Part shown: one piece after another, positions 41,323-49,559 of the stretch | How positions within the stretch are numbered: the first letter of the stretch is position 1 | How the letters are laid out: each line of letters begins with the position of its first letter | NCBI GenBank assembly: GCA_047629355.1 | Contig: JBLHWU010000006.1 | Span: 1 to 49,559, forward strand | Origin: CAYUNA01 sp047629355 | GTDB taxonomy: Bacteria; Bacteroidota; Bacteroidia; Chitinophagales; Saprospiraceae | Reading direction: 5' to 3' | DNA: 49,559 nucleotides | Notes under the pieces: generated by a model | What the model was told of the DNA's origin: nothing | Database searches by the model: none | The model's input: the letters and a program-made list of their open reading frames with translations, nothing else | Made by a program: the position numbers and the translations under genes

Positions 41323-41353
41323 CAAAAGTAAGGGGTTATTTTGGGAAAAGCAA
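41323..41353 (-). promoter_or_regulatory. Promoter of the aromatic amino acid operon
   Basis: On the - strand TTG (41353-41351), exactly 20 bp, TACTTTTG (41330-41323): full match to the Bacteroidota consensus. Transcripts from here must pass both attenuators before reaching pheA at 40731. Confidence 0.85.
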
Positions 41354-41444
41354 CCCTTGTCCATTTTTTTGTTAAAATAACAGTCAAAAACAGGAGGAAA
41401 TTTATTAATTTGTTCGCAAAAAAATAACTTTTAAACCATTGTCT

Positions 41445-41482
41445 TTTCTGACTTCTGACAGCAAAGCGGTCTAACTTATGAC
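41445..41482. repeat. Dispersed repeat, family B (short copy)
   Basis: TCTGACTTCTGACAGCAAAG followed by CGGTCTAACTTATGAC; core shared with 12766-12860 and 18345-18437. Lies between the divergent pheA and pyrD transcription units. Confidence 0.65.
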
Positions 41483-41522
41483 ATCTTCTCAATAATTTTC
41501 ATTTTTATTTTAAACCGTTTAC

Positions 41523-41530
41523 TACATTTG
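41523..41530 (+). promoter_or_regulatory. -7 promoter box TACATTTG of pyrD
   Basis: Matches TAnnTTTG, 17 bp before the GTG start. No -33 TTG at the right spacing. Confidence 0.45.
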
Positions 41531-41547
41531 CAAAAAAAATACAGCCT

Positions 41548-42585
41548 GTGTACGCATTACTCAAACCCATTCTATTTTTATTTCCTGCTGAAAAAGCACA
41601 TTATTTCACCGTGTCAATGCTGAAAATCGTGTTGGCAGTTCCAATCATTGGATATCTATTTCGGTCGTTTTATAATTATGAACACCCAAGTCTGGAGCGC
41701 GAAGTTTTTGGTTTAAAATTTAAAAATCCCGTAGGACTCGCGGCAGGTTTTGACAAAGATGGAAAAGCGTTTAATACGATGGCAGCACTTGGCTTTGGCT
41801 TTATCGAAGTAGGGACAGTTACGCCTATTGGACAAGTTGGAAATCCGCAGCCGCGCCTCTTCCGACTACCACCAGACAAGGGTTTGATTAACCGAATGGG
41901 CTTTAACAACGCAGGCGCAGATGCGATGGTTGAACGCTTAAAAATGGGTAGACCTAAAGGCGTCATCATCGGTGGAAATATTGGTAAAAATAAGTTGACA
42001 CCCAACGAAGAAGCAGAACAAGATTACGCGATTTGTTTTGAAAAACTATTCCCGTACGTTGATTATTTCGTCGTCAATGTCAGTTCCCCAAATACGCCAA
42101 ATCTCCGCGCATTGCAAGATAAAGAACCGTTAACGAAACTATTATCTCTTTTACAAAAAAGGAATAAAGCAAAGGCATCACCCAAGCCTATTTTATTAAA
42201 AATCGCCCCAGATTTGACGAATGAACAATTGGATGATATTATAGAAATAGTAGAAACGACGAAAATTGATGGCATTATTGCGACCAATACGACGATTTCG
42301 AGAGCGAATTTAACGACAGCAAAATCAGCAATTGACAACATCGGTAACGGTGGATTGAGTGGTGCGCCCGTCCGCGAACGTTCGACGGAAGTCATTCGGT
42401 ATTTATACAATAAATCTGGTAAAACCCTAAAAATCATCGGTGTCGGTGGCATTGCAAGTGCTGCGGATGCAAAAGAAAAATTAGATGCTGGTGCAGTTTT
42501 GGTGCAAGTATATTCTGGAATGGTTTACGCTGGTCCAAGCTTAGTGAAGTCGATTAATCAATCTTTGGTAAGTAAAATAAATTAA
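41548..42585 (+). CDS. pyrD: Dihydroorotate dehydrogenase (quinone), class 2
   Basis: 345 residues, GTG start at 41548 that fits the family N-terminus (YALLKPILFLFPAEKAHYFT, the membrane-associating helix of class 2 enzymes). Oxidises dihydroorotate to orotate in pyrimidine synthesis and passes electrons to quinone. Motifs: GLKFKNPVGLAAGFDKDGKA, FGFIEVGTVTPIGQ, NRMGFNNAG, GGNIGKNK, the catalytic Ser in NVSSPNTPNLR, TNTTISRANL, and GGLSGAPVRERS, IGVGGIASAADA, VYSGMVYAGP for FMN binding. Single gene. Confidence 0.96.
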   Translation: MYALLKPILFLFPAEKAHYFTVSMLKIVLAVPIIGYLFRSFYNYEHPSLEREVFGLKFKNPVGLAAGFDKDGKAFNTMAALGFGFIEVGTVTPIGQVGNPQPRLFRLPPDKGLINRMGFNNAGADAMVERLKMGRPKGVIIGGNIGKNKLTPNEEAEQDYAICFEKLFPYVDYFVVNVSSPNTPNLRALQDKEPLTKLLSLLQKRNKAKASPKPILLKIAPDLTNEQLDDIIEIVETTKIDGIIATNTTISRANLTTAKSAIDNIGNGGLSGAPVRERSTEVIRYLYNKSGKTLKIIGVGGIASAADAKEKLDAGAVLVQVYSGMVYAGPSLVKSINQSLVSKIN

Positions 42586-42770
42586 ATAATCTTACATTTT
42601 TAAGCGGATATTTAGTCCATATTTCTAACTCTAAAATGCTCATTATATCAACATAAATAGCACTTTTAAAGCAAAAACTAGGAACGAAAATGCGCGCTCA
42701 AAAAAGTAACTTTATTTAATTCGCGTTCCTAAGATGATTTTTCAAGCTTCTTAAACGGAAAATAGTTGAG
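42586..42770 (+). repeat. Dispersed repeat family D, with a half-copy of the 26912 element
   Basis: 42586-42735 matches the inverse of 7570-7690 (AATCTTACATTTTTAAGCGG versus AATCTTACATTTTTGAGAGG) and ends in TTCGCGTTCCTAAGA. 42725-42765 resembles, inverted, the TTTTCCGTTTAAGAAACTT segment of the element at 26912-27073. Nothing else is seen in 42771-42982. Confidence 0.75.
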
Positions 42771-42982
42771 TCAAATACATAGGTTATTATTTGCCTCTTA
42801 CCTAAACTGTTATTTCACATCTGTGCCTTTTAACAGACTATTTTCATTATTTCCAGCCAAATAAGTGAACAACATCACTATTTTTGGAATTATATAAACT
42901 TCCCTTCCCTCCTTTGAAGACAATGTTAAATCAAAAGCATCTTTTTTATAACTCCTATCAAAGTTTAATAAAAAAAAACATT

Positions 42983-45076
42983 ATGTATTGTAAACGAACT
43001 GTTTTCTCACTAATTTTTGTTGCCCTTTTTTACTTTTCTAATACGCAAGCACAAACCTCTTGTACGGCTAATTTTGCAGGTATTTACCCTTGTAGTGGTA
43101 TAGATTTATTGGTGCACATGGACATTCCAACTATGCGACCGGGTGCTTCTTTGGGAGTGGAAGGTAACGATATTTGGGGCTGGACGAGTCCGTCTACAGG
43201 CAAGGAATATGCTTTGGTCGGCTTGACCGATGGCACTGCTTTTGTCGATGTTTCTACGCCCACCGCACCAATTCTAGTTGGACATTTGTTTACTGTTTCT
43301 GGAACGTATAATATCTGGCGAGATATTAAAGTCGTTAACAATCACGCTTATATCGGAAGTGAACGAAGTGGACACAATATTCAAATATTTGATTTATCTA
43401 AATTGGATAATGCAACAGGTCTCCCCGTCACTTTTACTGCCGATGGCTCAATAACTGCTGGAAGTGCAGGCAATACACACAATATTATTGCCGACCCATT
43501 ATCTGGCTATGTCGGCTATGTCGGCCAACGAAATGCGTCTTCAGAAGGGGGCGGAATGGTCTTTTTCGATGCTGCGAGTAACCCTACTAATCCACCGATG
43601 CTGGGCGGCTTTAGTCCTCCCGCAGCTGGTGGTGACCAACGATATTCTCACGATGCTATTTGCATGGTTTATCGTGGTGCGGATGAAGAACATATTGGCA
43701 AACAGATGTGTTTTGGTTTTAATGAAAACCTGATTGTAGCAGCTGATGTGACCGATAAAAGTAGTACGATTTACCTTAGTAATGTTACTTACACCGGCTC
43801 AAGCTATATCCACCAAGGCTGGATTTCAGATGACCACAAATACCTTTATACGAATGATGAACTTGATGAGCGAAACAATAACCACAATACGCGAACTCAT
43901 ATTTTTGATATTAGTGATATTGAGAATATGACTCATTTGGGTTATTATGAAAGTCCACTGGCGGCTGTTGACCACAATTTATACGTCAGAGGTAATTATT
44001 TATATCAAGCCAATTATCAGGCAGGCTTACGCATTTTGGATATTCAAAATAAAACTGCCCCTACAGAAGTTGCCTCTTTTGATGTCTATCCAGCAAGCAA
44101 TAGCAATAATTTTAATGGCGCATGGAGTGTTTATCCCTATTTTAAAAGTGGGATAATGATTGTCAATAGCATTGATGATGGGCTATTTGTTTTGCAACCC
44201 AATTTGCCACATTATGTTATGGAAAATGCGGGTAGCGGCGTTCAAATCATTAATCAAGGAATGGATGCCGTTTATACGGTTGATTTGACGGCATATTCTG
44301 GTTTTAGTTCGACCGTCAATATGTCGCTTTCGGGCGTTCCTGTGGGCGCGTCGAGTGGATTTGCAGCCACAGCTTCTCCCGATGGACTGTTAACCATTAC
44401 AATTAGCAATACGGCGGCGGCAACTCTTGGTAATTACCAATTAATCTTGACTGGAGACGCTGGTACTGCCGATGAAGAACAACTATCATTGGGTCTTGTT
44501 ATCAATGCCGTCTTACCGGTAGAATTAGTCGATTTCACGGCTTCCACCAAACGCAACTCCGTTCTTTTAAATTGGGAAACTGCCACAGAATATCAGAATA
44601 AAGGCTTTGAAATTCAGCGGTCTACTAAAAATGCGCCCAATAATTTTGAACCAATCGGCTGGGTCAATGGACGAGGAAATAGTGAGCTTACACAGTCTTA
44701 TTCTTATGAAGATACCGAGGTTAAAATGGGCGTTTTATATTATTACCGACTTCGACAAGTGGACGAAGATGAGACAGAGGATTTTAGTAAAATTGTCTCT
44801 GCTAAAATTGAGGCTTTTGACCAAATGGTGCGTATTTTTCCAAATCCAGTTGCTAATTTTTTAAATGTCAAATTTGCCGCCTTTGATTTTCCCATTCAAA
44901 ATGTCAAAATGAGTGTGGTGAATGTGACTGGACAGGTTTTACATCAAGAAACTTTAAATATTTCTGCTGGTGAAATTAATTACAACTTAAACACCGAAGC
45001 CTGGAGTGAAGGTATTTATATCTTGCGATTCTTAGTGGATGGCGAAGAATTTATGAAGCGATTTGTGAAGATGTAA
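42983..45076 (+). CDS. Choice-of-anchor B family secreted protein with T9SS sorting domain
   Basis: 697 residues from ATG at 42983 (MYCKRTVFSLIFVALFYFSN, signal peptide, cleaved near TQAQ); the frame is open upstream to 42884 but lacks a signal start there. Residues about 25-405 form the choice-of-anchor B beta-propeller: GNDIWGWTSPSTGKEYALVG, YNIWRDIKVVNNHAYIGSE, HNIIADPLSGYVGYVGQR, LYTNDELDERNN, DHNLYVRGNYLYQANYQAG. Then a beta-sandwich (about 415-520), a fibronectin-like segment (VELVDFTASTKRNSVLLNWE) common before sorting domains, and a T9SS type A tail from IFPNPVANFLNVKF to EFMKRFVKM. Expected to be exported by the type IX system and surface-attached or released. Own terminator. Confidence 0.92.
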   Translation: MYCKRTVFSLIFVALFYFSNTQAQTSCTANFAGIYPCSGIDLLVHMDIPTMRPGASLGVEGNDIWGWTSPSTGKEYALVGLTDGTAFVDVSTPTAPILVGHLFTVSGTYNIWRDIKVVNNHAYIGSERSGHNIQIFDLSKLDNATGLPVTFTADGSITAGSAGNTHNIIADPLSGYVGYVGQRNASSEGGGMVFFDAASNPTNPPMLGGFSPPAAGGDQRYSHDAICMVYRGADEEHIGKQMCFGFNENLIVAADVTDKSSTIYLSNVTYTGSSYIHQGWISDDHKYLYTNDELDERNNNHNTRTHIFDISDIENMTHLGYYESPLAAVDHNLYVRGNYLYQANYQAGLRILDIQNKTAPTEVASFDVYPASNSNNFNGAWSVYPYFKSGIMIVNSIDDGLFVLQPNLPHYVMENAGSGVQIINQGMDAVYTVDLTAYSGFSSTVNMSLSGVPVGASSGFAATASPDGLLTITISNTAAATLGNYQLILTGDAGTADEEQLSLGLVINAVLPVELVDFTASTKRNSVLLNWETATEYQNKGFEIQRSTKNAPNNFEPIGWVNGRGNSELTQSYSYEDTEVKMGVLYYYRLRQVDEDETEDFSKIVSAKIEAFDQMVRIFPNPVANFLNVKFAAFDFPIQNVKMSVVNVTGQVLHQETLNISAGEINYNLNTEAWSEGIYILRFLVDGEEFMKRFVKM

Positions 45077-45087
45077 GTTTACTGTTG

Positions 45088-45124
45088 AAAGTAGGAGTTA
45101 CTTTGAAAGTAACTCCTACTTTAT
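45088..45124 (+). terminator. Rho-independent terminator
   Basis: AAAGTAGGAGTTACT pairs with AGTAACTCCTACTTT (45108-45122) around a 5-nt loop. The following gap 45125-45350 holds nothing recognised. Confidence 0.85.
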
Positions 45125-45350
45125 TTGTTCTAAAATTTATTCTAAAGTAACGGGTACTGGCAAAGAATCTGCTACTGATAACAATTTAACAATAGAACAA
45201 TCCAGCCATTCAATTATTTTTAGAACGGTTTTTGACTATTATTCTATAAATGCTTAACTTTAAGCATTTTACAAAACAAAAGACAGCATTTTTTATTGAA
45301 AACATTTAAGAATAATGTCTAATTGAGTAAATAGTCAAAAGCCGAAACCC

Positions 45351-46898
45351 ATGATTGCAAAAAAATATTTTTTCCTTTTCTTCCTATTTTTAAGCTGCCA
45401 CCTTGCAGTTGGACAAGATTTTTATGACCTCAATCATTTGCCGACTATTGAATTAAATTTCCCGCCGGGAGACTGGCAATATCCACTTCATTATTATCAT
45501 TCGCGAGACCAAGACGAACGTCATGCAGGCACAGCTATTATTGATGGCGAACGGTTTGACAGTATAGCTGTGAAGTACAAAGGGCAGAGTTCGTATAGCC
45601 GTGACAACGAGAAAAATCCGCTGAATATTGATCTCAATTTTTGGCACAAACAAAAATATCAAGCGTATAAAAACCTAAAATTATCGAATGGTAATCTCGA
45701 CCCGTCGTGGTTGAGAGAAGTATTGGCTTATCAAATTGCGCGCAAATATATGGCTGCGCCAAAGTCTAATTTTGTAAAATTGGTAGTCAATGGCGAATTT
45801 CACGGTTTGTATGGAAATACGGAAGCTGTGACGGGTGATTTTGGTAAAAAATACTTGAATGCAGACGATGACAATGTTCGTTTTAAAGGCAATTCTCCTT
45901 TCGGGCGATTCAGTGGCGGGGCTTCTTCTTTGGAATATTTGGGCGATGAAGCGTTTATTTATCACAAATATTATGAGCTAAAAAGTGATGATAAAAAAGG
46001 CTGGAATGAGTTGGTTAAATTAATTAAAGCCCTCCACAATCGTTCTCAAAAAATCGAGGAAATCTTGGATATGAACAGTGCTATTTGGATGCTGGCCTTT
46101 AATAATGTGCTCCTGAATTTGGATAGTTATTCTGATTTTCAACAAAATTATTACCTCATTCAAGACAACAACAGACGGTTTCATTTTGTGTCATGGGATT
46201 TAAATTTATCCTTCGATGGTCTTGGAAAACCGTCAGGAACGGTGATGCAACCGAATTACGACCCGCTGAAATTTAAAGAGGACAAACGATTTCCACTTAT
46301 CAATTTAGTGCTCAATAATCCGACTTATCGCAAGATGTATTTTGCGCACTGCCGCACCATTTTGGAAGAAAACTTTAGTAATAATTGGTACAAAACAGAA
46401 GCGGAAGCGCATAGACGATTGATTGATGAAACGGTGAAAGCAGATACGAATTGGCTATTTTCTTATGATGATTTTAATAAAAACTTTACGGAAACCGTCA
46501 CGCGGGAGATGCCCGCACCTTTTCCTTATCCAGGCATTGTCGAGTTGGCGGAAGCCCGTACTGATTTTTTGAAATCACATCGGGAATATCAAAAAATGCC
46601 GCCACTTTTTGGGACACCTAATGCCATTTTTGAAACAATAGATTCCTTGTCAAATGTACGTATTTCATTGCCTGTTTCTAATGTTAAAACAGTGTATTTG
46701 ATGTTTCGAAAAAAATCTAAAAAGTCGTTTCAAAAAATGGAAATGATATGGAAAGAGAACGAATATTTTATTGAAATCCCTAATGTAAAAAAGAAGTTGG
46801 ACTATTATTTTTATGCGGAAAACGAGGAAGCGGGTGGCTTTTTGCCAAAGCGGGCAGCGAAGGCGTTTTTTACAAAAAAAAGTAAAATACAAGAATAA
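45351..46898 (+). CDS. CotH kinase family secreted protein
   Basis: 515 residues with a signal peptide (MIAKKYFFLFFLFLSCHLAV, cleaved after GQ). CotH core: AVKYKGQSSYSRDNEKNPL, KLSNGNLDPSWLREVLAY, VVNGEFHGLYGNTEAVTGDF, RFKGNSP, SYSDFQQNYYLIQDNNRRFH and FVSWDLNLSFDG (the D-x-N-x-x-F-D metal-binding catalytic region). CotH proteins are atypical protein kinases; in Bacillus CotH phosphorylates spore coat proteins, whereas in Bacteroidota they are secreted and their substrates are unknown. No T9SS tail is visible; it ends in a basic KKSKIQE. An AACGCGAAATAAAACATCTA remnant of family D follows at about 46912. Confidence 0.9.
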   Translation: MIAKKYFFLFFLFLSCHLAVGQDFYDLNHLPTIELNFPPGDWQYPLHYYHSRDQDERHAGTAIIDGERFDSIAVKYKGQSSYSRDNEKNPLNIDLNFWHKQKYQAYKNLKLSNGNLDPSWLREVLAYQIARKYMAAPKSNFVKLVVNGEFHGLYGNTEAVTGDFGKKYLNADDDNVRFKGNSPFGRFSGGASSLEYLGDEAFIYHKYYELKSDDKKGWNELVKLIKALHNRSQKIEEILDMNSAIWMLAFNNVLLNLDSYSDFQQNYYLIQDNNRRFHFVSWDLNLSFDGLGKPSGTVMQPNYDPLKFKEDKRFPLINLVLNNPTYRKMYFAHCRTILEENFSNNWYKTEAEAHRRLIDETVKADTNWLFSYDDFNKNFTETVTREMPAPFPYPGIVELAEARTDFLKSHREYQKMPPLFGTPNAIFETIDSLSNVRISLPVSNVKTVYLMFRKKSKKSFQKMEMIWKENEYFIEIPNVKKKLDYYFYAENEEAGGFLPKRAAKAFFTKKSKIQE

Positions 46899-47031
46899 AA
46901 CTTCCTTAGAACGCGAAATAAAACATCTAATTTTTCAAGAGGCAATTGATTAAAAATAACGGTCTGCTATTTTCAAAAAGTAACTTTGGTTTTGGTAACG
47001 GGTTTATGTTCCCGATTTTAGAATAAAAACT

Positions 47032-47065
47032 AGCCTTCAATTTTAGCAACTGAAAGGCATTTTTA
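47032..47065 (+). terminator. Terminator-like hairpin after the CotH gene
   Basis: AGCCTTCA (47033-47040) pairs with TGAAAGGC (47051-47058), then ATTTTTA. Confidence 0.55.
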
Positions 47066-47076
47066 ACGGTCGTTTT

Positions 47077-48825
47077 TCATTCCCGACCAACAACTATTTT
47101 TCCATTCCCAATCAACTGCTCCTTCTGAAAAACCGAATAAAAATAAATCCCATTCGCCACTCCCTCCAAAGAAAAATTATGCACTTGCTCCCCTTTCTCT
47201 AATGAAAATTTCGCCATCTCTTGCCCCAATTGGTTATAAAAAATCATGTCTGAATCCTTCTTCAAATACTCCGATGAAAAAACAGTAAATTCCTTCTGAA
47301 TCGGATTCGGATAAATAGAAATCTCAAAATTAGGAACAGCAATATTAGTCGCATCATCCAAAATCAACTCGACCTCTCGACAAAATACATCACTTGAATA
47401 TTGATTGCTCACCGTCAAACACACATTGTAAATGCCATTTTCTAAAAACTCGTGCAGCGGATTCACCTCTGTACTCGTCGCGCCATTATCATCAAAATCC
47501 CAAAGCCAGTCGGTTGGTTCGTAAAAAGAATTATCGGTGAACTCTACTAAGAAATTATTGAGACTATCCGATTCATAGCGGAAGCCAGCCAATGGGTCAT
47601 TGTCTATGCCGAGTGTGTCGCAAGGACTGCCATCCAATGCACCGAGACGGTAGTTGGGGAAGTGGGGCATTGTAAAAGCATTATACGTTGGTAGCTGCAC
47701 ACTATGTTGTCTTACTTCACAGGCTTCACCTGCTTTATTTGGATATTGAATAGCGTGAAGTACATTCTCACCATTGGTACAGTTAGCATATATTCGACCA
47801 TCGGGTCCGAGTTGACTAAGAAAGAATGTACTGGCAATAGGCGATTGATAGCCATCGTAGATGGCGACGACTTCTTTACTTGCTTCAATATCGTCCGCCC
47901 ACAGGTCAAATTGGTATATATGCTCTCTGGATGTGATATATAAATATTGGGAATTAGGAGAAATAGAAGTCCCACTTCCAGAAGTCAAATTTGGCACAGA
48001 AAAGGAGATATTGTCGGATAACTCACCAGTACATCTATCAAAATCATAAATATATACTCTATCAAGTAATGGTACTTCGTAGCGTATTAGTTTTGTTCCA
48101 TCTGGTGAAATGACTATTGTTCCATTAGTCCATTCATCTATCTCTGGAAGCATTTCTTGATTAAAAACTGGAACAATATCGTCTGGAGTTAATAATAACG
48201 TAAAGTATTTATTTTTTAAATTTTCTGAGCAAATTATCCACCAATCTCTCCCATTTGCGTGTTTAACTGCACTTAACGTACCTAAAAATTCATCATTTAA
48301 TAATTCTTGGTTTTTGACTACTACCTTTCCCAAACCATTATTGGCTTCTCTATCAATTAAAGTATAATATAAAGTTGATATTTGAAGTCCTAATGTTTGG
48401 TGATAATCAATTTTAAGGTGAAAAAGATAAACTAAATTGGGGTGGTTAGGAGCTAATAGATAAAATGCACTTTGAGGAAGAGTATATCCTCCTCCTGTCA
48501 ATTCATAAGCAATCGGTCCGGGGTTTATACTGTCCCCGTTTTCCATTAATTCATCTACTGCATTCGCTATATATGTACCATCTGTATAGGCAAAAATATT
48601 TCCAGTAGAATCAGAGAAGCTGGAAAAAGTTGCATTAATGTTCATCTCTCTATCTTCTTGATAAATAGACGGTGTATTTCCATTAAAATCAATAGTTATT
48701 CCTCCTAAATCAGGGTTAGTAGATGACGATTTATAACCCATCATCCAGATATAATCATGGTTTTGAGCATAAGAATTATGAAGTATAAAACTGATGCTGA
48801 TGAGTATGATAATTGTTTTTGCCAT
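47077..48825 (-). CDS. Secreted beta-propeller + PKD + T9SS sorting domain protein
   Basis: 582 residues. Signal peptide MAKTIIILISISFILHNSYA cleaved before QNHD. Residues about 25-395 carry repeating strands with blades such as ISPDGTKLIRYEVPLLDRVY, SISPNSQYLYITSREHIYQF and LGPDGRIYANCTNGE, like the N-terminal propeller of many large Saprospiria adhesin-like proteins. A PKD domain follows (about 408-492, WLWDFDDNGATSTEVNPLHE and NGIYNVCLTVSN). The C-terminus (ISIYPNPIQKEFTVF ... IGNGKIVVGRE) is a T9SS type A domain. Probably surface-exposed. Upstream gene fragment 48878-49440 on the same strand has the same kind of tail, separated by a terminator. Confidence 0.9.
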   Translation of the reverse strand: MAKTIIILISISFILHNSYAQNHDYIWMMGYKSSSTNPDLGGITIDFNGNTPSIYQEDREMNINATFSSFSDSTGNIFAYTDGTYIANAVDELMENGDSINPGPIAYELTGGGYTLPQSAFYLLAPNHPNLVYLFHLKIDYHQTLGLQISTLYYTLIDREANNGLGKVVVKNQELLNDEFLGTLSAVKHANGRDWWIICSENLKNKYFTLLLTPDDIVPVFNQEMLPEIDEWTNGTIVISPDGTKLIRYEVPLLDRVYIYDFDRCTGELSDNISFSVPNLTSGSGTSISPNSQYLYITSREHIYQFDLWADDIEASKEVVAIYDGYQSPIASTFFLSQLGPDGRIYANCTNGENVLHAIQYPNKAGEACEVRQHSVQLPTYNAFTMPHFPNYRLGALDGSPCDTLGIDNDPLAGFRYESDSLNNFLVEFTDNSFYEPTDWLWDFDDNGATSTEVNPLHEFLENGIYNVCLTVSNQYSSDVFCREVELILDDATNIAVPNFEISIYPNPIQKEFTVFSSEYLKKDSDMIFYNQLGQEMAKFSLEKGEQVHNFSLEGVANGIYFYSVFQKEQLIGNGKIVVGRE

Positions 48826-48839
48826 TTTTTTTTAGTAAA

Positions 48840-48870
48840 ACCCTGACTTAGCAATGCACTAAGTCAGGGT
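48840..48870 (-). terminator. Rho-independent terminator
   Basis: ACCCTGACTTAG / CTAAGTCAGGGT, 12 bp with a 7-nt loop; on the - strand followed by TTTTAC and T-rich sequence. Ends the upstream T9SS fragment. Confidence 0.85.
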
Positions 48871-48877
48871 CATGAGG

Positions 48878-49440
48878 TTATTTAATAATGATTAACTTCT
48901 CGGAGAAAACAACTTTCTTCGTCTCATCCAATACTTTCAGATAGTAAACACCTTGCATTAGTTGACTGGTAGAAAATTGATGTGTATTTGATTCTTGAGA
49001 AATATTCATTTGCAGTACTTCTTGCCCATGAATATTATAAAGCGAAATCGTTTGATAAAGAATGGTTTCATCTTTTTCAAATATAATAGACACTTCATCT
49101 TGTGCTGGATTTGGAAATACTTTAAAGGTATTATTCTCTGTATTAGTATTCCCAATATTTCCATTCCCAATAAATAACTGTGCTTGGCTATCACATTGGC
49201 CATCATCAAATTCATATTCTGGATACCTTATTAGCATACTTCTTGCTCTGAAAACAGCAGTACCCCCAGTATATGGACATTGGTTTGCGATGTTCTCTAA
49301 TAGCAATTTCTGGTTATCTTCAAAATCATAAATTCCTTTCGCTATTGTTTCCAAATAAATATTGGTCACAGTTTTTTCATTTGCTTCAAAAATAGCTACT
49401 GTGGAAATATCTGTATTTGCATCAATGAAACTACCCCGAT
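48878..49440 (-). pseudogene. C-terminal fragment of a T9SS-secreted protein, cut by a palindromic repeat
   Basis: The frame is open from about 49495 to 48878. The conserved end is visible: FKVFPNPAQDEVSIIFEKDE to VVFSEKLIIIK, a type IX sorting domain, preceded by NTDISTVAIFEANEKTVTNI and LLLENIANQCPYTGGTAVFR, a segment seen before sorting domains. The apparent start at 49369 is a GTG inside the frame and not convincing. Upstream, sequence of repeat character (GGGCTGGCGCGGAGAC, then hairpins at 49476-49521) takes over and a TGA closes the frame, so the 5' part is missing or lies beyond a repeat. The window ends 64 bp past that point, so this may also be a frameshift. Confidence 0.6.
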
Positions 49441-49473
49441 GTTTTAAGTCTCCGCGCCAGCCCTGTGCAGATA

Positions 49474-49525
49474 TTTGAAGTTTCCAACTTCAAATTAGTA
49501 TATTCCACGTCTTTGACGTGATTAA
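49474..49525. repeat. Two adjacent short palindromes
   Basis: TTTGAAGTTTCCAACTTCAAA (minus one base) at 49476-49496 and CACGTCTTTGACGTG at 49507-49521, linked by TTAGTATATTC. Same style as the family C palindrome clusters. Confidence 0.7.
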
Positions 49526-49559
49526 TAACAATCAATTTATCAATCCCACATCAGACCAA

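Overview
The window is chromosomal DNA of a low-GC Bacteroidota, most likely of the class Saprospiria (Saprospiraceae or Lewinellaceae type). The grounds are several proteins with C-terminal type IX secretion (Por) sorting domains, TonB proteins with long proline linkers, LytTR and TPR-kinase signalling proteins, a choice-of-anchor-B protein, promoters of the Bacteroidota form TTG-N20-TAnnTTTG, few Shine-Dalgarno sites, and intergenic regions full of dispersed palindromic repeats. No rRNA, tRNA, convincing CRISPR array, prophage or intact IS element was seen.

Layout. 1-1915: two tandem TonB-family genes. 2005-6269 (- strand): a LytTR response regulator, a previously easy-to-miss 58-residue gene with a double-glycine leader (4834-5010, own promoter box and terminator), and a soluble TPR histidine kinase, separated by repeats and a 56-bp palindrome. 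6585-8889 (-): a DUF115 protein and a trypsin-like protease/zinc-ribbon protein. 9182-9605 (-): a GDCCVxC protein and a short MerT-like protein. 10211-14594: a tiny membrane protein, DoxX, an FAD dehydrogenase, a Cys/Met-metabolism PLP enzyme and HU. 14929-20814 (+): a small lipoprotein, a DppB-like permease, a beta-barrel protein, KdsA and two paralogous secreted proteins. 21286-22603 (-): PAP2 phosphatase and ZIP transporter. 22822-28155: cysteine desulfurase, two thioredoxin-fold proteins, an acyl carrier protein, an acyltransferase and a VWA lipoprotein. 28247-33901 is a decay zone: a truncated Rpn nuclease fused to a truncated gene, a T9SS-secreted protein broken by three frameshifts and one nonsense codon, and an HNH gene behind a gene with a nonsense codon. 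34391-35258: an RsbW-like ATPase and YbeY. 36466-41353 (-): an aromatic amino acid operon. 41548 to the end: PyrD and large secreted or cell-surface proteins.

The two strongest observations are regulatory. First, the operon pheA - aminotransferase - tyrA - DAHP synthase/chorismate mutase is preceded by two tandem transcription attenuators. Each has its own Phe/Tyr-rich leader peptide (5 Phe and 3 Tyr in 19 and 21 residues), antiterminator and terminator, and the whole module has been duplicated. The operon supplies exactly the amino acids that the leaders would sense. Second, a GG-leader peptide gene lies between a LytTR response regulator and a TPR histidine kinase, an arrangement that suggests a peptide signal or a RiPP-like product under two-component control.

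A third theme is repeat-driven remodelling. At least seven dispersed repeat families occupy most gaps. Two tandem arrays (7 bp and 9 bp units) are present, and three genes end on a stop codon that lies inside a repeat.
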